Below are positions 1-4,804 of a stretch of DNA of 9,335 bases, piece after piece. Below the pieces are notes generated by a model that saw only the letters and a program-made list of their open reading frames with translations, did no database searches and was not told where the DNA came from. Both the position numbers and the translations under genes were made by a program. The DNA is from JANQPX01 sp051010395. Its GTDB lineage: Bacteria; Pseudomonadota; Alphaproteobacteria; Geminicoccales; Geminicoccaceae. Within the stretch, counting starts at the first letter, position 1, and the number at the start of each line of letters is the position of its first letter. The stretch lies in NCBI GenBank assembly GCA_051010395.1, contig JBPCVQ010000105.1, positions 1-9,335 of the forward strand, read 5' to 3'.

Positions 1-99
1 TGCAGCAAAGCAGCCATCAACCCCAGGCCGGCAGGGGGTAAGGGCTTACCGTTTGACATCCAACATGGCCAATTCATTCGCCTATGCTGTCGTCAATGA

Positions 100-144
100 G
101 GGACTTTACTAGCAACGGCGCTGAAAATCAGGGACGTCACTAGC
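100..144 (-). repeat. Pair of direct iterons downstream of repA
   Basis: Two copies of the origin-type iteron read on the minus strand: GCTAGTAAAGTCCC (100-113) and GCTAGTGACGTCCC (131-144). They are in the same orientation and 31 bp apart, about three helical turns. They match the five iterons on the other side of repA (1392-1512) in core sequence and similar spacing. They may be part of a second or split origin, a handling site for RepA, or an incompatibility determinant. More copies could lie left of the window edge. Confidence 0.6.
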
Positions 145-244
145 CATAGCGGATTTCGATGAGAATGGTCGGTTCAACGGAATGCGGACTGCTGGTTTAT
201 CGATGCACACCGATGGAACCATGGATGCGCGTCGTTTGAAAAAA

Positions 245-1159
245 TCAGCGGCTGGAAACAGCGTAGATCCGTTTGTCGACAGGGGCGGGGGAGGGGTGCA
301 GCCGGAGCCCGTTCTGTTCGACATCGAGCTTGGCTTCTGGATAGCAGGCGACGGCGCGTGCAAGTGCCTTTTCGAAATTCGGACGGAAGTTTCGCATCCG
401 ATTGTAGGCGCTGCCGAATTGTGCGGCCAAGGCGGACCAGGGGATCAGCGTCGGCCGACGAAGGGCATGCAGACGGTAGGCCAGCCACACATAGCAATCG
501 ATCGCAGCCGAGCTCCCGCTCAATTGCTGCAGCGCCACCTCACGACAGGGAATGGGTCTCTCGATCAAGGCGTCATAAAAGTCTGTCGACAGAACGGCGA
601 ATTCGTCCCAGGCTTGCGATGCCCCCGGTGTGGCGAACGCACTAACGATATTGGCCCGCTCGAAACCCTGGCCTCCCTGTTCGTCAATCCAAGAAAAGGT
701 GAGCCGGCATGCCGAGATGCGCATGGCCTGATCACGGACTCGCTTGGCGCTGTTGCCGCCGAGGGAAATCCCCATGTTGCGCATCCAGCCGTTCAAACTC
801 TTGCCGAGGCGGATTTCACGCGTGCGCATTTTGACGGCCTGCGTCTGCAGATAGATCATTATCATGCGCGCATGCGCGCCGTAGGGAACACCGAATTTGA
901 CATTTTTGCCATCAACCGGCACCAACCCAGGCTCCAGCGTGATCAGTGCGCGACCGTTCGCACGTTCCCACACGGTTTCATCAGCGACCTGTCGATGAGG
1001 AAGATGCACGATGGCGAAACCACTATAGCAAAATCCCATGCCGAAGCTCTCATCACCGAGAACGTTCGCTGACATATCAACCAGTGTTCGGTCTTCGGGC
1101 GCCACATGCCTTTTTGCTTCTTCTCGCCCGAGATCCAATACCAGTTGCCCGACATTCAT
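245..1159 (-). CDS. repA: RepA_C-family plasmid replication initiator
   Basis: Probable plasmid replication initiator of the 'plasmid encoded RepA' (RepA_C) family, which binds iterons and opens the origin. The 304-residue product carries landmarks I associate with alphaproteobacterial members: SGFAIVHLPHR at residues 46-56, GVPYGAHARMIMIYLQTQA at 90-108, then the REIxLGxS...MGxxxGG block (about 114-135) and RISAC at 147-151. A later block, LSGSSAAIDCYVWLAYRLH, is also typical. The length fits the family (about 300 residues). I chose the ATG at 1159, which has AGGGA upstream. The reading frame is also open from a TTG at 1216, but that has no good ribosome binding site and directly follows an in-frame stop. 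The upstream region holds iterons, an AT-rich tract and a likely promoter overlapped by inverted iterons, so autoregulation is expected. No parAB partner genes are in the window. Confidence 0.88.
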   Translation of the reverse strand: MNVGQLVLDLGREEAKRHVAPEDRTLVDMSANVLGDESFGMGFCYSGFAIVHLPHRQVADETVWERANGRALITLEPGLVPVDGKNVKFGVPYGAHARMIMIYLQTQAVKMRTREIRLGKSLNGWMRNMGISLGGNSAKRVRDQAMRISACRLTFSWIDEQGGQGFERANIVSAFATPGASQAWDEFAVLSTDFYDALIERPIPCREVALQQLSGSSAAIDCYVWLAYRLHALRRPTLIPWSALAAQFGSAYNRMRNFRPNFEKALARAVACYPEAKLDVEQNGLRLHPSPAPVDKRIYAVSSR

Positions 1160-1198
1160 GTCCACAGGTTGTGTCCCTTGGAAGAAAATAGCACCAGC

Positions 1199-1249
1199 GC
1201 TAGTAATTGCACACAATCACTCAGGGATGTCAAAAGGGACGTTGCTAGC
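1199..1249 (-). promoter_or_regulatory. Likely repA promoter and RepA operator (inverted iterons)
   Basis: On the minus strand a perfect -35 hexamer TTGACA lies at 1228-1233, upstream of repA. The -10 is weak and falls in the stretch covered by an iteron-like site, GCTAGTAATTGCAC (1199-1212, plus orientation). On the far side of the -35 lies a second, opposite-facing iteron, GCTAGCAACGTCCC read on the minus strand (1236-1249). Inverted iteron half-sites across the initiator's own promoter are the usual arrangement for autorepression in iteron plasmids. The -10 assignment is uncertain. Confidence 0.5.
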
Positions 1250-1354
1250 TCCTACTCCGTGCTAAGCATACTTGCAGTCGTTTTGCCCAGGCTTCGGAAA
1301 CATGCCGATTTCGGCGAATGACCTCGCTGGTCTGCGATCGGCTGACAGGGTGCC

Positions 1355-1520
1355 GCCAAATAACGTTTTGTTTAGATATATATTAGTATGTGCTAGTAAA
1401 ATCCTCTGTATAATATGATTGTCGCTAGAACAGTCCATAAAATCGCCAGTAAAGTCCAAGAATGAAAGCTAGTGGAATCCTGTGAAAAAGTACTGAGCGC
1501 TAGTAATGTCCTGAGGATAA
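1355..1520 (+). other. Iteron-type replication origin (oriV candidate)
   Basis: An AT-rich tract (about 1358-1392) is followed by five direct repeats of a 13-14 bp iteron on the plus strand: 1392-1405 (GCTAGTAAAATCCT), 1424-1437 (GCTAGAACAGTCCA), 1445-1458 (GCCAGTAAAGTCCA), 1468-1481 (GCTAGTGGAATCCT) and 1499-1512 (GCTAGTAATGTCCT). Start-to-start spacings are 32, 21, 23 and 31 bp. Next to the last iteron, 1512-1520 on the minus strand reads TTATCCTCA, one mismatch from the DnaA box TTATNCACA. This combination, upstream of a RepA gene, is the standard make-up of an iteron-controlled origin. Confidence 0.72.
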
Positions 1521-1596
1521 CATTCGCCGTATTCTGTGCTGAATTCGCAACGATTTCAGGCTTTGTCATACTGAGTCTTGCGAAATCTGACCTGTT

Positions 1597-1634
1597 GGGA
1601 TCGGTTGCGAGAGGGGGCGAAAAACCACGCTAAG
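1597..1634 (+). repeat. Left 38-bp Tn3-type terminal inverted repeat
   Basis: It begins GGGATCGGTTGCGAGAGGGG and ends CACGCTAAG. It is the inverted complement of 1822-1859 with one mismatch near the outer tip, so the tip has drifted from the canonical GGGG. Identity continues for a few bases outside and inside the 38 bp (42-bp match overall, 41 identical, 1595-1636). Confidence 0.8.
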
Positions 1635-1821
1635 GATTCGGGAATTGTTTTATCACAAGGCCTTATCGGTGCTGGTTGCTTTGTTTATCCAAGATCTATG
1701 GTTTTGCCCCAGTTGATCAGAAGGCTGTTTGGGGCAATTTGGACCTCAATAAAATCAAAGAGTTAGTGATAAAAATTTCAAAGAGGTTCAAATGGGACAG
1801 CGATTCCGGCCTTGAAAGTTC

Positions 1822-1859
1822 CTTAGCGTGGTTTTTCGCCCCCTCTCGCAACCGACCCC
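1822..1859 (-). repeat. Right 38-bp Tn3-type terminal inverted repeat
   Basis: Read on the minus strand it starts GGGGTCGGTTGCGAGAGGGG and ends CACGCTAAG, the intact Tn3-family form. It lies 34 bp from the stop codon of the coiled-coil gene that follows on the minus strand. Confidence 0.8.
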
Positions 1860-1893
1860 AAACTTTGCGACAGAACTACCAGGCCAGCGTGTG

Positions 1894-2283
1894 TCAGACA
1901 GTCGCCGGGATCTTCGCGCGATCTAGCCTAGTGTTCAAACCTTGCAACTCATCGCGAACCTCAGTGATTCTCACATCCACATCGCGGAGTCTCGCTGTGT
2001 GAGCATCAGAAGTTGCCTTCAATCCGAGGAACGATTGGCTAAGACCATTGAAGGATTGACCTAAGCCGTTCATTGAAGCCTGCAATGCGGTCATCGAAGC
2101 GTTCATGCTGTCGATATCCTGACCAAGATCCTTCTTTGTGGCCCGAAGCTCACCTTTAAGCTGCTCCTGGCCAGTCTTCAGTTCACTAACCTCTTGGCGC
2201 AACCCGTCAAACTTCGTGTCAACAGCTTGGATCGCTGCAAGCACGTCGGCAAGGGTTGTCTCTTCTGGTCTGTCTGGGCTCAT
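1894..2283 (-). CDS. Small predicted coiled-coil protein, function unknown
   Basis: A 129-residue acidic-to-neutral protein with no signal peptide or membrane segment. From about residue 12 to 125 it is an almost unbroken amphipathic helix pattern with heptad-like leucines (for example LRQEVSELKTGQEQLKGEL). The middle is rich in Ser, Met, Gly and Gln, with the near-repeat LGQSFNGLSQSFLGL. It resembles generic trimeric or dimeric coiled-coil proteins, and I cannot assign a family. I chose the ATG at 2283, which has GTGGA about 10 bases upstream; an in-frame GTG at 2304 would add seven residues. The gene stands alone. Its 3' end is next to the Tn3-type miniature element, and its GC content looks lower than that of the ros-like gene. 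A role in partition, phage or surface structure is possible but not shown. Confidence 0.65.
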   Translation of the reverse strand: MSPDRPEETTLADVLAAIQAVDTKFDGLRQEVSELKTGQEQLKGELRATKKDLGQDIDSMNASMTALQASMNGLGQSFNGLSQSFLGLKATSDAHTARLRDVDVRITEVRDELQGLNTRLDRAKIPATV

Positions 2284-2304
2284 AGCTCGATTATCCACTT
2301 TCAC

Positions 2305-2678
2305 AGATTAAAGATCAATTTCTTCGTGGTGGTCTTTAGGAAAACCGCTTGATATCGGCGTACTATTCTACTGCTCACGTAACCGGGGCAAGATGGAGAG
2401 CACCAAAATCTGTGAGAAGCGGGGTGTGAGAATAACGGAGCGAAATTGGATCACAGAGACGGCTGGATGATCTGACCGTAGATGGAAAGGGGGGCTCAGC
2501 GCTCCATAGCTTGCGCGATAAGGCCATGTGAGGAGCGGACGAGGGCAGGGGGGCAGCCCGATCCATTTGTCCAAATGGCCTTGTCGAACTTTGGCCGTTC
2601 ACAACCATTGCCTTGGTTGATCCGTGACCGATGTGCTAACCGACGGTCTCACCAGACTTTTCATGGATCCAGGAAACG
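2305..2678. other. Intergenic region, no supported gene
   Basis: This stretch separates the minus-strand coiled-coil gene from the ros-like gene. Short open frames on the minus strand (2368-2608) have poor composition and no recognisable family, so I do not call them. It contains an IS66-end-like sequence at 2379-2394 and the 5' region of the ros-like gene. A DnaA-box-like TTATCCACT at 2291-2299 lies just outside it, inside the N-terminal codons of the previous gene. Confidence 0.5.
2379..2394 (+). repeat. IS66-like terminal sequence, copy 1
   Basis: GTAACCGGGGCAAGAT. It matches 15 of 16 bases with 3583-3598 in the same orientation. The second copy sits exactly where the end of an IS66-type element should be, 3' of the transposase remnant, and IS66 ends usually begin GTAA. 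This copy is therefore probably a solitary IS end. Confidence 0.45.
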
Positions 2679-3164
2679 ATGACCGAGCTCGAACAAAACC
2701 CGGTTGACCTCCCCGAGATCACCGCGCTGACCGCCGAAATCGTCGGCGCCTATGTCGGCCACCACACGGTGGCATCAAATGATCTGCCGGATCTAATCAC
2801 CACGGTCGGCAAGGAACTTGCCGGCCTCGGCCAGGCGCCGGCCGAGCCGGAAGAGGAAAAGCCGACGCCCGCGGTGCCGATCAGGCGCTCGGTGACACCG
2901 GATCACATCATCTGCCTCGAGGACGGCAAGAAGCTGAAGATGCTAAAGCGTCATCTGAAAACCCACTACGACATGACGCCCGATGAATATCGCCGCCGTT
3001 GGGGCCTAAAGGACGACTACCCTATGGTGGCGCCGAGCTATGCGGCAAAGCGCAGCGACCTGGCCAAAAAGATCGGCCTTGGAAGAAAGCCGGAGCCTGT
3101 CGCCAAGCTGGTGAAAGCACCGCGAAAGCGAGCGGTCAGAAAACCGACCACCAAGAAAGACTGA
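2679..3164 (+). CDS. MucR/Ros-family zinc-finger-like transcriptional regulator
   Basis: A DNA-binding regulator of the MucR/Ros family, which in rhizobia, agrobacteria and brucellae represses exopolysaccharide, virulence or symbiosis genes at AT-rich sites. The 161-residue protein has the family's N-terminal helical region (about 12-52), an acidic proline-rich linker (53-67) and the single zinc-finger domain. That domain reads DHIICLEDGKKLKMLKRHL (75-93), then THYDMTPDEYRRRWGL (95-110) and the DYPMVAPSYAAKRSDLAKKIGLGRK block. In Ros the metal ligands are Cys79, Cys82, His92 and His97. Here the series is Cys79, Asp82, His92, His96, and 97 is Tyr. A Cys-to-Asp change at the second position is known in Mesorhizobium homologues. 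The C-terminus (about 140-161) is a lysine-arginine tail. An AGGA lies 6-7 bases before the ATG. Autoregulation is common in the family but I see no clear operator. Confidence 0.9.
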   Translation: MTELEQNPVDLPEITALTAEIVGAYVGHHTVASNDLPDLITTVGKELAGLGQAPAEPEEEKPTPAVPIRRSVTPDHIICLEDGKKLKMLKRHLKTHYDMTPDEYRRRWGLKDDYPMVAPSYAAKRSDLAKKIGLGRKPEPVAKLVKAPRKRAVRKPTTKKD

Positions 3165-3174
3165 GGCGAGTGCC

Positions 3175-3189
3175 AGGTGGCTCCCACCT
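3175..3189 (+). terminator. Hairpin after the ros-like gene
   Basis: AGGTGG-CTC-CCACCT, a 6-bp stem with a 3-base loop, starts 11 bases after the ros-like stop codon. A competing pairing, CTGAGG (3161-3166) with CCTCAG (3187-3192), overlaps the stop codon. There is no T-run, so this would be at best a weak terminator or an mRNA 3'-end stabiliser. Confidence 0.3.
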
Positions 3190-3244
3190 CAGCTGAAGGC
3201 ATTGTTCGGAAGACGTTGGGAGCGCATCGGTCTATAGTGTCGAG

Positions 3245-3454
3245 ATGCTCATCCCCTGGCGCCGGCTCGCTCTTCATATGGCCCGTAAGGTCGCGGCGAA
3301 CCCCGAAGCACGCACAAAGGCCGTCGACATGGCCAGGAAGGCCAGGCACGAGGCCTCGCAAATTGCCGCGGACCCAAGCCCAGCCCGTGCTGCCGGACGG
3401 ACTGTCCGTCGGCTTGGGGAGCAATTGCGCCGAAAAATCGACTTCGGCAGCTGA
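3245..3454 (+). CDS. Small basic helical protein, function unknown
   Basis: A 69-residue protein rich in Arg and Ala. It starts MLIPWRRLALHMARKVAANP, then EARTKAVDMARKARHEASQI, and ends LGEQLRRKIDFGS. The N-terminus is amphipathic and basic, with no true membrane segment. The whole chain is predicted helical, and codon use is GC-rich like the ros-like gene. It resembles small hypothetical proteins common in rhizobial genomes, but I do not know a function. It follows the ros-like gene by 80 bases on the same strand and is followed by a good terminator-like hairpin at 3514-3539, which supports a transcribed unit. The ribosome binding site is weak (GTCGAG before the ATG). Opposite-strand frames here are longer but compositionally poorer. 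Confidence 0.6.
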   Translation: MLIPWRRLALHMARKVAANPEARTKAVDMARKARHEASQIAADPSPARAAGRTVRRLGEQLRRKIDFGS

Positions 3455-3513
3455 CAAGCCGGCCCAGTTCCCTCGAAGCTGTCAAAACGGACATCCTTTG
3501 AAAATCGGGCTGT

Positions 3514-3548
3514 GTTCCGAAACTTAAGATATTCGGAACGGGAACTTT
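3514..3548 (+). terminator. Rho-independent-like terminator
   Basis: GTTCCGAA (3514-3521) pairs perfectly with TTCGGAAC (3532-3539) across a 10-base loop. After a few bases comes ACTTTTTG, and a second T-run follows a little further on. It lies 60 bases after the small basic protein gene and would end transcription coming from the ros-like block. Confidence 0.55.
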
Positions 3549-3582
3549 TTGATTGTTTTTCAATGAGTTGCAAACTCCGTAT

Positions 3583-3598
3583 GTAATCGGGGCAAGAT
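3583..3598 (+). repeat. IS66-like terminal sequence, copy 2 (element end next to transposase remnant)
   Basis: GTAATCGGGGCAAGAT, ending 9 bases before the stop codon of the transposase remnant. It starts with the GTAA typical of IS66 ends and reads into the element. It is a 15/16 direct repeat of 2379-2394. No inverted partner is visible on the other side of the remnant, so the element is truncated there. Confidence 0.5.
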
Positions 3599-3607
3599 CG
3601 GTGGCAG

Positions 3608-4270
3608 TCAGGCTGGAGCCTCGATGACGAGGTCTGGCAGAGGCGCGATGTTGGGAGTGCCTGGGACCTTGAGACGGCTGCCGAGAAACTGGAAGAAGGA
3701 AACGTCGAGTTTCTGGCAGGTTTTCATCAAGGCGAGGAACGCATCGCGGGCGTCGCGTCCGGTCTCGGACCAGGTGCCGTAGGAGATCTTGCGTTTGGTG
3801 ACGTGGCAGCGGATGTCGTTCTCGGATCCATTTGTGTGCAGCGGTATTTCGGGCCGGTCGAGGACGCGCAGCAGCTCATCCTTTCTGGCCAAAAGCCTAG
3901 CAAGAAGACGGTCGAGGGTAACGAGGCCGGTCTTACGCGAGAAGATGCGTTTGAACCTGGCTCTGAGTTGGGCAGCACGTTTGGGACAAGGATGCATTAT
4001 CCGGTCTTCCATCCGGCCGACGAGGCACGGGAGTGGTACGAAAACATGACCATCTGCGGCTCTTGCGCCGCCGGTCAGCTCCTCCAATGGCAATATGAAA
4101 GGGACAGCTTCGGGACAAGCGATCGACCGCAGCATGCCGTCGTCCTCGAGGATCATTGGGTGGCCGTGCACTGCGATTATTTTAAGCGACGAGTCGAAAA
4201 TCCTCACCAACTGCGGTTCTGCGCTGCAATTCGACACCCTGATCGCGAACGAAAAGCCAAATGACAGCAA
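3608..4270 (-). pseudogene. IS66-family transposase, C-terminal remnant
   Basis: Only the last part of an IS66-type DDE transposase survives. From residue 97 of the open frame (position about 3982) to the stop it reads like the family's C-terminus: QLRARFKRIFSRKTGLVTL (101-119), LLRVLDRPEIPLHTNGSEND (133-152, with E150 as the likely last catalytic acid), RCHVTKRKISYGTWSETGRD and a final SFFQFLGSRLKVPG stretch. Full IS66 transposases are about 500 residues, so the N-terminal Asp residues and the zinc-binding region are gone. The first 96 residues of the open frame (3983-4270) do not resemble the family and are probably unrelated DNA joined in frame. The protein is not expected to be active. 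The element's 3' end (3583-3598) is present and its 5' end is lost. Confidence 0.75.
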
Positions 4271-4372
4271 CAGAGAGCATCCGATCCGCGGAAGTCAACG
4301 GCTACGCCGTCCGCCGCTGCGCTCCGGCCCTGCGGGTGACATCCGCTCCTCTCCTGCTAGGGGCTGATCATA

Positions 4373-4396
4373 CCAGGACGGATCAATCCGTCCTGG
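4373..4396 (+). terminator. Perfect 10-bp hairpin, possible terminator
   Basis: CCAGGACGGA-TCAA-TCCGTCCTGG forms a perfect 10-bp GC-rich stem with a 4-base loop, followed by CTTT. It sits between the transposase remnant and the promoter of the membrane/TPR operon. It could insulate the operon from upstream transcription or act as a bidirectional terminator. The T-run is short, so termination is not certain. Confidence 0.45.
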
Positions 4397-4436
4397 CTTT
4401 GCCGAGGACGAGGTCGGATCAGGCACGAAAACGCTT

Positions 4437-4476
4437 TTGTCACACAATTTCGAATCACATAGGGTTGGACCCAACC
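4437..4476 (+). promoter_or_regulatory. Candidate promoter and palindrome of the membrane/TPR operon
   Basis: A -35-like TTGTCA (4437-4442) is followed after 17 bases by a weak -10, TAGGGT (4460-4465). Overlapping the -10 and the start of the message is an inverted repeat, GGTTGG-AC-CCAACC (4463-4476), which ends 7 bases before the AAGGAGA ribosome binding site. It may be an operator or an mRNA hairpin near the ribosome binding site. Both assignments are by eye. Confidence 0.4.
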
Positions 4477-4483
4477 AAAAACT

Positions 4484-4490
4484 AAGGAGA
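4484..4490 (+). promoter_or_regulatory. Shine-Dalgarno that selects the TTG start at 4498
   Basis: AAGGAGA lies 7 bases before TTG at 4498 but only 1 base before the in-frame TTG at 4492. It therefore decides the start of the small membrane protein at 4498. Confidence 0.7.
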
Positions 4491-4497
4491 CTTGATC

Positions 4498-4722
4498 TTG
4501 GATTTCCTCCAATGGTGGCAAGCGGCTGATTACGCCGCGAAGGCGACGTTCATCGGCACCATTATTGCGACGCTAGCCCTGATCTGGTCCGTCTTCGTCT
4601 ACCTTGTCTCACGTCGCAGCAATGGCGAAAGCGACAAGGTTGCCGCCAAGAAGCAGAGCGTTGCCGCCGGACGCGACATCAAGGGCAGCATCACGATCGG
4701 CGCACCGTCTGACAAAGCATAA
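4498..4722 (+). CDS. Small single-pass membrane protein with C-terminal SVAAGRDIKG motif (putative effector partner)
   Basis: A 74-residue protein starting at TTG, chosen from the AAGGAGA at 4484. One membrane segment spans about residues 17-37 (FIGTIIATLALIWSVFVYLV). It is followed by a positive stretch (SRR, then KK at 51-52), which by the positive-inside rule puts the C-terminus in the cytoplasm. The tail ends with SVAAGRDIKGSITIG (54-68) and six more residues. The same motif, 13 of 15 residues identical, lies at residues 12-26 of the next gene's product. The two genes are 4 bases apart (stop 4720-4722, ATG 4727) and must be co-transcribed. I recognise no family. The layout suggests a membrane-acting partner recruited by, or recruiting, the TPR protein through a homotypic contact. 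A simple membrane anchor is the alternative. Confidence 0.72.
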   Translation: MDFLQWWQAADYAAKATFIGTIIATLALIWSVFVYLVSRRSNGESDKVAAKKQSVAAGRDIKGSITIGAPSDKA

Positions 4723-4804
4723 TCCAATGCTTTCCAAAGGCATAAATGCCAAAGATCGCAGCGTTGCCGCCGGACGCGATATCAAAGGCAATATCAACAT
4801 TGGC
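4657..4804 (+). repeat. Direct repeat encoding the shared SVAAGRDIKG motif
   Basis: Two 45-base copies at 4657-4701 and 4760-4804, 103 bases apart, encode the shared motif at the end of one gene and the start of the next. The first 20 bases are identical (AGCGTTGCCGCCGGACGCGA). Of the later differences, GAC/GAT, AAG/AAA and ATC/ATT are silent, and only two codons change an amino acid (Ser/Asn and Thr/Asn). Confidence 0.75.

Larger units (their letters stand above)
1597..1859. mobile_element. Tn3-family miniature inverted-repeat element (TIME-like MITE)
   Basis: A 263-bp element is bounded by 38-bp inverted repeats at 1597-1634 and 1822-1859 that differ at one position (GGGATC on the left, GGGGTC on the right). 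The repeats start with GGGG, have the block CGAAAAACCACGCTAAG at the inner end and are 38 bp long, all hallmarks of Tn3-family ends (Tn3 itself ends CGAAAACTCACGTTAAG). The interior has no convincing gene. It contains an 8-bp inverted pair, TTGCCCCA (1704-1711) and TGGGGCAA (1730-1737). Such non-autonomous elements are known as TIMEs and move with a Tn3-family transposase in trans. The flanking 5-mers (CTGTT left, AAACT right) do not match, so no target duplication is visible. Confidence 0.82.

Noticed and set aside
37..50. Palindrome GGTAAG-GG-CTTACC near the left edge
   Set aside because: It is short and isolated; it could be an IS tip or operator but nothing around it supports either.
182..1072. 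Long plus-strand open frame (296 codons) opposite repA
   Set aside because: It is antisense to a frame with clear RepA_C-family landmarks and has no recognisable protein features of its own.
1860..1864. Target-site duplication of the Tn3-type element
   Set aside because: The left flank CTGTT and right flank AAACT do not match, so no duplication can be claimed.
1578..2002. Plus-strand frames across the miniature element
   Set aside because: They run through the terminal inverted repeats and into the antisense of the coiled-coil gene, and show no coding character.
2368..2608. Two overlapping minus-strand frames upstream of the ros-like gene
   Set aside because: They are low-complexity Ser/Pro/Leu-rich, lack ribosome binding sites and match nothing I know.
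3803..4264. Plus-strand 153-codon frame
   Set aside because: Its first half is antisense to the conserved IS66 C-terminus and no family is recognised; its second half is left open as an unexplained stretch.
4604..4726. In-frame upstream ATG that would extend the TPR protein by 41 residues
   Set aside because: It lies inside the membrane-protein gene, gives an Arg/Pro/Ala-rich sequence unlike the family, and the ATG at 4727 sits directly before the shared motif.
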